Positions 1 through 5,199 of a DNA stretch of 18,913 nucleotides are shown one piece after another. Origin of the DNA: an uncultured Clostridia bacterium (GTDB lineage Bacteria > Bacillota > Clostridia > Christensenellales > Borkfalkiaceae); contig CAKQKN010000031.1 of NCBI GenBank assembly GCA_934249215.1, forward strand, positions 1 to 18,913, given 5' to 3'. Positions within the stretch are counted from its first letter, which is position 1. Each line of letters starts with the position of its first letter. The notes below the pieces were generated by a model. It was given only the letters and a program-made list of their open reading frames with translations, did not search any database and was not told the DNA's origin. A program made the translations under genes and the position numbers.

Positions 1-793
1 TGAGAAGATACAGCCCCGCCGCAAGCAACGCAAACCCCGCGACGATCATTACGACATTTATCGCAACGGGGATTTTGACGTTTGCGCCCCATATGTAGTA
101 GCACACGATAATGTAAAAATTATTCAAAAAATGAAATATCATCGACGGCAGAATAGATCCGCTCCTGACGGCGAGAAGTCCGAAAATCGCGCCGAGAATG
201 AATTGATACGGCGTTTGGTTAGGACTGCGGTGGAAAAGGCAAAACAGAAGCCCGGTCGTGAGTGCGGCGAAGGCGTCGCCGAGCCTTTTGGCGCCGTTTA
301 ATATGAGCCCTCTGAAAAGAGTTTCTTCGAAAAATGCGGGTAAAACGCAGATGACGAGAGTCGATAAAAGGAAGTACCCCGCCCCGCTGTCCGGAATGTT
401 CGGAGTCGGGGCTTCGTAACCGACGAGCCTATCGAGCGCGCCGACGAACAATTCGTTCACACCCGACAGCCCCAGTACGCACCCGCCGAACAAAAGCGCC
501 GTGATTAAAAGAAACTTCTTGTCGAACGAGTTGAAACCGCAAGCCGCGCGGACGTTCAGTTTACATTTGATCTTCGCGTAAACCAAGGTGACGAGAATCG
601 CCGCGGGCGAGATGAGATAACACATATATGTGTAATCGTAACTCGACGTAAAATTTTTGTCCGCCGCCCCGCCGAGAGTCAATATCAGCGAAACGACGAG
701 AGTAAAAAGAAGATTTACGAGAATAGCCGCGCTGAAAAAACTTCCGCCGTCCAATCCGCTTATCAGATAATTTTCATATTTTTTTTCTTTCAT
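1..793 (-). CDS. CPBP-family intramembrane glutamic endopeptidase (3' end off window)
   Basis: I translated this gene from the reverse strand: 264 residues from the ATG at 793 to the window edge, with no stop. It is a multi-pass membrane protein. The three conserved motifs of the CPBP (Abi/CAAX-type) protease family are visible in order: the glutamate pair in EETLFRG (about residues 156-162), the FxxxH-type motif ending in H188, and HFLNN (221-225) with the third metal or active-site histidine. Hydrophobic segments lie near residues 20-41, 57-72, 93-110, 140-155, 176-190, 197-220 and 240-264. The family cleaves membrane-embedded substrates; in bacteria its members serve in bacteriocin immunity, peptide maturation or unknown roles. 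The substrate cannot be inferred here. A strong promoter lies about 105 bases upstream of the transcription start-to-ATG leader. No clear Shine-Dalgarno sequence precedes the ATG. Family assignment is firm; role is unknown. Confidence 0.88.
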   Translation of the reverse strand, partial: MKEKKYENYLISGLDGGSFFSAAILVNLLFTLVVSLILTLGGAADKNFTSSYDYTYMCYLISPAAILVTLVYAKIKCKLNVRAACGFNSFDKKFLLITALLFGGCVLGLSGVNELFVGALDRLVGYEAPTPNIPDSGAGYFLLSTLVICVLPAFFEETLFRGLILNGAKRLGDAFAALTTGLLFCLFHRSPNQTPYQFILGAIFGLLAVRSGSILPSMIFHFLNNFYIIVCYYIWGANVKIPVAINVVMIVAGFALLAAGLYLL

Positions 794-905
794 ATATTGC
801 CCCGTATTGCTCTGCCCGTATTCATAATTCAAGCGGACGGATTTAATCGAGTTTTCGTTTATGACAGCCCGCCCGACAAAACTTTCGGCGGCACCTGCAA
901 AATAT

Positions 906-934
906 ATTTTACATGTAATCGGCGTTTAAGTCAA
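906..934 (-). promoter_or_regulatory. Sigma-A type promoter of the CPBP gene
   Basis: Read on the reverse strand, TTGACT (929-934) and TAAAAT (906-911) are separated by exactly 17 bases. The expected transcription start is near 899, giving a leader of about 105 bases before the ATG at 793. The -35 box touches the left edge of the tandem duplication. Confidence 0.65.
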
Positions 935-1012
935 CCGTTTGCGGGCGCGAAAAACTCCGTCCATGCGGGCGATACCGTTTGCGGGCGCAAAAACTCCGTC
1001 CGCTCGGGCGAT
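934..1012. repeat. Imperfect 40-bp tandem direct duplication
   Basis: Copy 1 is 934-973 and copy 2 is 974-1012. Both begin ACCGTTTGCGGGCGC and share AAAAACTCCGTCC and CGGGCGAT. They differ by one inserted base and a two-base change. The array abuts the -35 box of the leftward promoter and lies between two divergent promoters, so it may carry repeated regulator sites or may simply be a slippage duplication. Confidence 0.8.
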
Positions 1013-1125
1013 TTTGCGACAAGTCGGAGTTTAAACCGCGGTCGAGATTATTCCGAACGCGCGGCGCCGCGAAATTCTGCCGCAAAAATATTTCGGTGCG
1101 ATAGAAAAATCTCTCGTCAAAACTA

Positions 1126-1154
1126 TTGATTTTTTTTCGGTTATCGTATATAAT
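1126..1154 (+). promoter_or_regulatory. Sigma-A type promoter of the HPr-like gene
   Basis: TTGATT (1126-1131) and TATAAT (1149-1154) are spaced by 17 bases. The expected start of transcription is near 1161, just upstream of the AAGGAGG ribosome binding site. It probably drives the three-gene run 1182-2252. Confidence 0.75.
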
Positions 1155-1181
1155 AATTTCAATACGAAAAGGAGGTTTATT

Positions 1182-1424
1182 ATGAAATCAGTCAGAATCT
1201 CGTTACAAATGGCATCTCAGGTGAAGAAATTCGTGTCGATCGTTCAGAATTATTCCTTTGAAATCGATTTGAGAAGCGACCGCTACGTCGTCGACGCAAA
1301 ATCGATTCTCGGTATATTCAGTCTGGATCTGTCCAAACCCATCGACGTCGAAATCCATGCCGAGGAAAAAAATAAGGCAGAATGCGACAAGCTTATCGAA
1401 GAGCTTAAACAATTCGCCGCTTAA
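1182..1424 (+). CDS. HPr-like protein lacking the phosphorylatable histidine
   Basis: The 80-residue product has the size and fold pattern of HPr, the phosphocarrier of the sugar phosphotransferase system. The regulatory-site region KSILGIFSL (residues 40-48) matches KSIMGVMSL of HPr, and Ser41 aligns with the Ser46 that HPr kinase phosphorylates. At the catalytic end, however, the HARPA block is replaced: aligning from Ser41 backward puts Met10 at the His15 position, Ser12 at Arg17 and Gln13 at Pro18. It therefore should not carry phosphate from Enzyme I. A regulatory or binding role, as for Crh (which also lacks His15 but keeps Ser46), is inference. It starts 6 bases after AAGGAGG and begins a run with DUF4364 and TSCPD genes. 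The family call is strong; the function is open. Confidence 0.85.
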   Translation: MKSVRISLQMASQVKKFVSIVQNYSFEIDLRSDRYVVDAKSILGIFSLDLSKPIDVEIHAEEKNKAECDKLIEELKQFAA

Positions 1425-1460
1425 TGTTTTCCATTTTACAAAGGCGGAGGATTTCTTGAC

Positions 1461-1988
1461 ATGCAAGTCAGAGGCGACGCACTTCTTAACAAGTTAATAC
1501 TGCTGTTCGTCTTTGACAAGATGGAATGTCCGCTCACGGAAAACACACTGCTGGACATCTGCTGTTCGTCAAACAATTGGATCGCATATATGGATTGCAA
1601 ACCGATGATCAGTCAATTGGTCGATCACGGCTTCATCTATAAACTCACTCCCGTCGGCGGTGAAACGCTTTATAGCATTACGCCCGACGGCAGAGTTTGT
1701 CTTGCCGATTTCTTCGTTCAGATTCCGTCGTCTTTGCGTGAAAGCATTTCGCGGTTTATCAAGACAAACAGCTCAAATTACAAGAAAAAACAAGAATTTA
1801 TCGCGGATTACTATATGAATAAGGATGGTACATATACCGTTAACCTTAAAATCGTCGAGCCCTCGCATCCCGTACTCGAGCTGAAGATGAACGTACCGAG
1901 CAGACTGTCGGCAAAAAACATTTACAAGCGCTGGGAAGAAAAAGGCATGCTCATACTCGACCTGCTTTACGATAATCTCGTTGAATAA
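1461..1988 (+). CDS. DUF4364 family protein, winged-helix-like
   Basis: I recognise the 175-residue product as DUF4364, a family of unknown function common in clostridia and usually about this length. The N-terminal part (residues 7-75, NKLILLFVFDKMECPLTENT onward) reads as a small winged-helix domain: two helices, then a recognition helix region near MISQLVDHGFI (49-59) and a beta-wing with YSITPDGR (70-77). The C-terminal half is mixed alpha/beta and ends in LYDNLVE. There is no signal peptide or membrane segment, so it is expected in the cytoplasm. It starts 10 bases after GGAGG and lies 36 bases behind the HPr-like gene, so the two are probably co-transcribed. DNA binding is suggested by the fold only and has not been shown. 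Confidence 0.8.
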   Translation: MQVRGDALLNKLILLFVFDKMECPLTENTLLDICCSSNNWIAYMDCKPMISQLVDHGFIYKLTPVGGETLYSITPDGRVCLADFFVQIPSSLRESISRFIKTNSSNYKKKQEFIADYYMNKDGTYTVNLKIVEPSHPVLELKMNVPSRLSAKNIYKRWEEKGMLILDLLYDNLVE

Positions 1989-2000
1989 AGGAGGAAAAAA

Positions 2001-2252
2001 ATGAACACCTACAGTACCAAGGGCACTTGTTCGCGTCAGATACTTTTCGATATCGTTGACAATAAAGTCTGCAACGTCAAATTCATCGGCGGTTGCAGCG
2101 GAAACCTTCAGGGAATCGCTAAACTCGTCAATAATAAAAATATAGACGAAGTTATCTCTACCCTCAAGGGTATCAAATGCAAAGGCAATACTTCTTGCCC
2201 CGATCAGCTTGCTACGGCTCTTATGGAGTATAAAGAAGCGCATAAAGGCTGA
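2001..2252 (+). CDS. TIGR03905-type TSCPD domain protein
   Basis: The 83-residue product belongs to the small TSCPD family, named for the conserved pentapeptide seen here as NTSCPDQLA (residues 63-71). Four conserved cysteines (Cys10, Cys24, Cys33, Cys60, plus Cys65 in the motif) suggest metal or thiol chemistry. A similar domain occurs at the C-terminus of some vitamin B12-dependent ribonucleotide reductases, but the stand-alone proteins have no assigned function. It starts after AAAGGAGGAAAAAA, an excellent ribosome binding site, only 12 bases past the DUF4364 stop, so it is very probably in the same operon. It ends before a large palindrome that may close the transcript. Confidence 0.85.
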   Translation: MNTYSTKGTCSRQILFDIVDNKVCNVKFIGGCSGNLQGIAKLVNNKNIDEVISTLKGIKCKGNTSCPDQLATALMEYKEAHKG

Positions 2253-2268
2253 ATCCGTTTTAAAAACG

Positions 2269-2315
2269 GGCTCAATGTCAAATGTTGGGGTGAAACCAAC
2301 ATTTGACATTGAGCC
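2269..2315. repeat. Perfect 20-bp inverted repeat, 7-base loop
   Basis: Arm 1 is GGCTCAATGTCAAATGTTGG (2269-2288), the loop is GGTGAAA, and arm 2 (2296-2315) is its exact reverse complement. The stem starts 17 bases after the TSCPD stop codon. There is no T-tract on either side, which argues against a standard intrinsic terminator. A smaller imperfect stem, CCGTTTT/AAAACGG, sits at 2255-2269 and overlaps the first arm by one base. It may be a dispersed palindromic element, a transcript-end stabiliser or a recombination site. Confidence 0.9.
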
Positions 2316-2379
2316 ACATTTCAATAAGTGACGTAAAACAAAAAATTATTCCGAATTTCAAAAAATTAACTTCAAACAG

Positions 2380-2408
2380 TTGCTAATATCGAAGCGATTT
2401 GATATACT
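2380..2408 (+). promoter_or_regulatory. Promoter of tRNA-Gln
   Basis: TTGCTA (2380-2385) and TATACT (2403-2408) are separated by 17 bases. Transcription would begin near 2415, about 13 bases before the mature tRNA 5' end. The tRNA thus looks like a single-gene transcription unit. Confidence 0.6.
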
Positions 2409-2427
2409 GAAGAATGTTGTGATGCTT

Positions 2428-2502
2428 TGGGGTGTCGCCAAGCGGTAAGGCTACGGACTCTGACTCCGTCATCCGGGAGTTCAAATCTCTCCACCCCAGC
2501 CA
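2428..2502 (+). tRNA. tRNA-Gln (anticodon CTG, reads CAG)
   Basis: A full cloverleaf can be folded. The acceptor stem TGGGGTG (2428-2434) pairs with CACCCCA (2492-2498), followed by G and an encoded CCA (2500-2502). The D arm is GCCAAGCGGTAAGGC. The anticodon stem ACGGA/TCCGT encloses the loop CTCTGAC, giving anticodon CTG. The T arm has TTCAAAT in the loop with one G-U pair in the stem. UGGGG at the acceptor end and the D-arm sequence match bacterial glutamine tRNAs. It stands alone between its promoter and a terminator. Confidence 0.95.
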
Positions 2503-2507
2503 TTTAC

Positions 2508-2560
2508 GCACTGTTTTCTATTGTTTTGGGCTTAAAACGTTAGAAAGCGGTGCTTTTTTT
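2508..2560 (+). terminator. Intrinsic terminator of tRNA-Gln
   Basis: GCACTGTTTTCT (2508-2519) pairs with AGAAAGCGGTGC (2542-2553) using two G-U pairs. An inner GTTTT/AAAAC stem extends the hairpin, and seven T residues follow (2554-2560). Confidence 0.85.
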
Positions 2561-2626
2561 GTATTTCATTTTTTACAGGGTACAGTTTTTTTGCGGAATT
2601 TGGGGTTATTTTGGGGTTGAAAAACC

Positions 2627-2698
2627 TTATAAATCGTAGTTGTATTTGGCGATTTCTTTGATTTGTTTTTCCTCATATTGTTCCAAGTGCGCATATCG
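2627..2698 (-). pseudogene. C-terminal relic of a tyrosine recombinase (integrase)
   Basis: Between the tRNA terminator and the next gene, the reverse strand reads 23 codons and a TAA: RYAHLEQYEEKQ, then IKEIAKYNYDL and stop. RYAHLEQ fits the tail of tyrosine recombinases, where the active-site tyrosine stands in a [TR]YxHL context just after the LGH box, and the last helix is charged like this one. Two stop codons directly upstream in the same frame (TAA TAT TAA, 2699-2707) show that the rest is gone. The place, about 125 bases past the 3' end of a tRNA gene, is where integrases of tRNA-targeting elements normally sit. The fragment is short, so the call rests on one motif plus context. Alternatively it is chance sequence. 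Confidence 0.5.
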
Positions 2699-2704
2699 TT
2701 AATA

Positions 2705-3292
2705 TTATTTCGAAGCCGATTCTTTGTCGGCGCTTTCACCGTCTTGCGAGTTGCTTGCGGCAATTTGCGCTACTTCTGCGCCATGTTTGTATACGAGCGA
2801 CACGAGCAGACACGCGATCCCCGTCGAAACGGCAGAGTAATTGCCGAAATCGTATTTTACGGGCGTGCCGGTCGATTCGAAAACGGCGACCGTTATCGCG
2901 GCGAGAATGATCGTGCCGAGCGAAACGCAAATTTCGGTTATGCCGAGCCTGAACAGCTCGTCGGCGCCTTTGAAAGTGAACGGCGTTCCGTCGCGAAGCT
3001 CATGCTCGAAATAGCGCCGAGCGAATTTCGCGATTATCCCCTCGCCGACGCACAAGAAAATCGCGGCGAGCATGATTGCGTACAGTTCGTTTTTTGACGT
3101 GCCGTTCTCGATGAGAATGACCTCGAGCGTCTTCCCGCTTATCTTGATCCCGGCAATGCCGAGAGCAAGCGACGCGATTCCGACAAGACAGCCGCAAACG
3201 CCGACTATGCAGCAGACGTAAACGACTATGTTCAGAATTTTTCCGATTTTGTTGAGAACCTGAATGATCTTTAAAGTTTTCGTTTCTTTCAT
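2705..3292 (-). CDS. Four-helix membrane protein, DUF2975-like
   Basis: The 195-residue product has four hydrophobic segments: about residues 18-48, 68-90, 116-138 and 150-168. Between the second and third is DGTPFTFKGADELFRLGI (101-118), which resembles the cytoplasmic GxPFTxENxxRLRxIG motif of DUF2975 proteins. Those are four-helix membrane proteins, often paired with a small DNA-binding regulator; no such regulator is next to it here. The C-terminal 20 residues are serine-rich and charged. An AGAAGG ribosome binding site precedes the ATG. It lies 30 bases downstream of the hydrolase-DUF3781 gene and is likely co-transcribed with it. The stop codon is directly followed by the recombinase relic. 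The membrane topology is clear; the family match is moderate and the function unknown. Confidence 0.7.
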   Translation of the reverse strand: MKETKTLKIIQVLNKIGKILNIVVYVCCIVGVCGCLVGIASLALGIAGIKISGKTLEVILIENGTSKNELYAIMLAAIFLCVGEGIIAKFARRYFEHELRDGTPFTFKGADELFRLGITEICVSLGTIILAAITVAVFESTGTPVKYDFGNYSAVSTGIACLLVSLVYKHGAEVAQIAASNSQDGESADKESASK

Positions 3293-3322
3293 AATAACCT
3301 TCTTTTTGTTATTTTTTCCGAT

Positions 3323-4258
3323 CTATTTTTTAACTTTGAGCGCGGTAATTTTATGCGCGGTAACGATCGATTTCGCGGATGCGTTCAAAGTTATTTCCGC
3401 TTTATTCGTCGTAAAATATACGTTTTTTCCTTTACGCTCTCTCTTGCAATTTCCGGAAGCGATTATCTTTTTGCAATATTCGACGGGATCGCTATCTATT
3501 CCGAGATTACGGCATATTCTTATTTTTCCGGCTTCTGTCGTGTGAATTTCGTCGAGATTCATTCCGTAAAGAGCAACGTTTTCCCACTTGCGCATATATG
3601 CGACCTGCGTTTCCGTATGGAAAAAATGTTCGCCGTTTTCGTAAACGTCAAGGTCGCAACCGTATTTTTTCGCAAAGTTTTTAACGGTAAAATGCGGAAC
3701 GACTTCATCGTTTTCCGCACAAAGAATACGTGTGTCGGAGCCGATTTTGCAGACGGGATTTTTGCGCGCGAAGCACAAATATTTCCAGGACAAAGTCTGA
3801 CCGAAATCCGTCCGTATCTCGCCTTTTTCTTCGAGTTCTTTCTCGGAAACGCCCGCGGCTTTCATCATTCCGCCAATTATCTCTACCATATCTGTAAGAG
3901 GCGAAACGAGCAGACATTTTTTTACGTCGTAGCCAATGAACGACAAAAGCGAAAAATATGCGCCGATACTCACGGCGCGAACGTTAATTTCTTTCCACTT
4001 TGTTTTAGCGTATTCGACGATCGCGCGCAGTTCGGGCACTACTTCCCACGGCAAAAGTTTCTTTCCCTCCGTTCGTCCGCCGTGCTCCGGCAAATCGACC
4101 GAAAGTATTTGATAACCGCCGTATTGCGCAACTTCGGCAAATTTTTCCGCTTCGTATTTGTTTCCGCATAGACCGTGCACGCAGATAAATAGTTTATCCG
4201 ATTTCTCTCCGTAAACGACGGCAGGTACGCCGTCGATCGTTATTTCGTTATTTTTCAT
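3323..4258 (-). CDS. Alpha/beta hydrolase fused to a C-terminal DUF3781 domain
   Basis: The product has 311 residues from the chosen ATG at 4258. Residues about 1-225 form an alpha/beta hydrolase: the oxyanion motif HGLCG (28-32), the nucleophile elbow AVSIGA with Ser97, the acid in ENDEVV with Asp184, and a GEH histidine at 211. The C-terminal 75 residues (about 233-306) match DUF3781: LDEIHTTEAGKIRICRNLGI, then GKNVYF and a closing INAxxxxIVTAHK-type stretch (here LNASAKSIVTAHK). I know DUF3781 as a short stand-alone protein of unknown function, so the fusion is unusual. An in-frame ATG at 4330 would add 24 residues. I reject it because the promoter at 4333-4361 would start transcription inside or after it. 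The ATG at 4258 lacks a clear ribosome binding site, which is a weakness. The substrate is unknown; the family resembles esterase/lipase-like S33 enzymes. Confidence 0.82.
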   Translation of the reverse strand: MKNNEITIDGVPAVVYGEKSDKLFICVHGLCGNKYEAEKFAEVAQYGGYQILSVDLPEHGGRTEGKKLLPWEVVPELRAIVEYAKTKWKEINVRAVSIGAYFSLLSFIGYDVKKCLLVSPLTDMVEIIGGMMKAAGVSEKELEEKGEIRTDFGQTLSWKYLCFARKNPVCKIGSDTRILCAENDEVVPHFTVKNFAKKYGCDLDVYENGEHFFHTETQVAYMRKWENVALYGMNLDEIHTTEAGKIRICRNLGIDSDPVEYCKKIIASGNCKRERKGKNVYFTTNKAEITLNASAKSIVTAHKITALKVKK

Positions 4259-4332
4259 AAATATAATATGTTCATCAATTTTTTTTACGACAAATGCCGC
4301 TTGATTTAAAACGCTCGTTTTATAACACATGT

Positions 4333-4361
4333 TTTATACCACTTTCGTAATATAAAGTCAA
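4333..4361 (-). promoter_or_regulatory. Promoter of the hydrolase-DUF3781 gene
   Basis: On the reverse strand TTGACT (4356-4361) and TATAAA (4333-4338) are 17 bases apart. The start of transcription should fall near 4326, past the ATG at 4330, so translation most likely begins at 4258 with a leader of about 68 bases. Confidence 0.7.
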
Positions 4362-4390
4362 GAAAAAAACGATTATTACCGCAAAAACAG

Positions 4391-4422
4391 GCAAAAAGAA
4401 AAATGCGGCGAAAACGCCGCAT
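4391..4422 (-). terminator. Intrinsic terminator after engB
   Basis: On the reverse strand a perfect 8-bp stem, ATGCGGCG/CGCCGCAT (4403-4410 with 4415-4422), with a TTTT loop is followed by TTTTCTTTTTG. It closes the lon-engB transcript 60 bases past the engB stop and insulates the next promoter. Confidence 0.88.
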
Positions 4423-4481
4423 CATAATTTATTTTCAGTGATTCAGTTCGCATTAAAACGTAAATTCTTTTCCGGTACGGA

Positions 4482-5135
4482 TTACTCCTCGTCGCCGGAT
4501 TCGTCCGACGCATCCGATTCGTCTGAAGTTTCCGCGTCGGCATTAACCATGTTATACGCCGCGACGATTTCATCGAAACGAGCGTAAACGGAATCGCGAC
4601 CGAAGCCCGAATCGTTGGACACGGCAAGAACGTTACCGGTGCCGAGCGTCAGCGCGTCGGCAATTTTCTTCACCGCGGGTTTAATTCGCGTTTTCGAAAG
4701 TTTGTCGGTTTTCGTGCAGATTACGGTGAACGGTATAATGTAATGATTGAGATAATTGACGAACGTTATATCGTCCTCGTTGGGTTCACGCCTCACGTCG
4801 ATGAGAAGAAGCGCGTGGGAAATATGTTCTTTCGACGCGAAAAAATCCTCGATCGTGCGCGCCCATTTGAGCTTTTCGCCCTTTGACACCTGCGCAAAAC
4901 CGTAGCCAGGGAGATCGGCAAGCACAAACTCGCCCATGTCGAAATAGTTCACAAGGCGTGTTCTGCCCGGATCTTTCGATGTGCGCGCAAGTTTTTTTCT
5001 GTTCGAAATCATATTTATGAACGAACTTTTTCCGACGTTGCTCCTTCCGCAGATTGCGATGAGCGGTTTGTCGAAATGTAAAAATCCGCTCTTATCTGCC
5101 GCCGATTTGATAAATACAGCGTCCTTTATAACCAT
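4482..5135 (-). CDS. engB: Ribosome biogenesis GTPase EngB (YsxC/YihA)
   Basis: EngB is an essential GTPase for assembly of the 50S ribosomal subunit. All GTP-binding motifs are present: G1 GRSNVGKS (30-37), the switch threonine in PGRTR (56-60), G3 DLPGYG (74-79), G4 TKTDK (141-145) and a degenerate G5 at VSND (172-175). GYGFAQV after G3 is the family signature. The usual family length is about 195 residues. This protein has 217, the excess being a very acidic tail (residues 198-217, rich in Asp, Glu and Ser) without a counterpart in the standard family. It starts after AAGGTG and lies 64 bases downstream of lon; lon-engB (lon-ysxC) is a classic order in Bacillota. A terminator follows. Confidence 0.95.
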   Translation of the reverse strand: MVIKDAVFIKSAADKSGFLHFDKPLIAICGRSNVGKSSFINMISNRKKLARTSKDPGRTRLVNYFDMGEFVLADLPGYGFAQVSKGEKLKWARTIEDFFASKEHISHALLLIDVRREPNEDDITFVNYLNHYIIPFTVICTKTDKLSKTRIKPAVKKIADALTLGTGNVLAVSNDSGFGRDSVYARFDEIVAAYNMVNADAETSDESDASDESGDEE

Positions 5136-5153
5136 GTTTCACCTTTATATAAT

Positions 5154-5188
5154 GCCCGATAATCGACTTATAGAGCGATTTATCGGGC
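5154..5188 (-). other. Stem-loop in the lon-engB gap
   Basis: GCCCGATAATCG (5154-5165) pairs with CGA and TTATCGGGC (5176-5178 and 5180-5188) around one bulged T and a 10-base loop. No T-tract follows on the reverse strand, so full termination is unlikely. It could slow transcription or act as a processing or stability element between the two genes. It stands just upstream of the engB ribosome binding site (about 5140-5145). Confidence 0.6.
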
Positions 5189-5199
5189 AAATACGTCTT

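Larger units (their letters stand above)
794..1181. other. Divergent intergenic region with two back-to-back promoters
   Basis: This 388-base stretch separates the leftward CPBP gene from the rightward HPr-like gene. It holds a leftward promoter (906-934), a 40-bp tandem duplication (934-1012) and a rightward promoter (1126-1154) with a strong ribosome binding site, AAGGAGG, at 1169-1175. A 110-codon open frame at 797-1129 has arginine- and cysteine-rich, low-complexity composition, no ribosome binding site, and runs through the promoter. I consider it noncoding. Confidence 0.7.

Noticed and set aside
797..1129. 110-codon open frame on the + strand between the first two genes
   Set aside because: It has no ribosome binding site, is rich in arginine and cysteine with no family resemblance, and runs across the leftward promoter and the tandem duplication.
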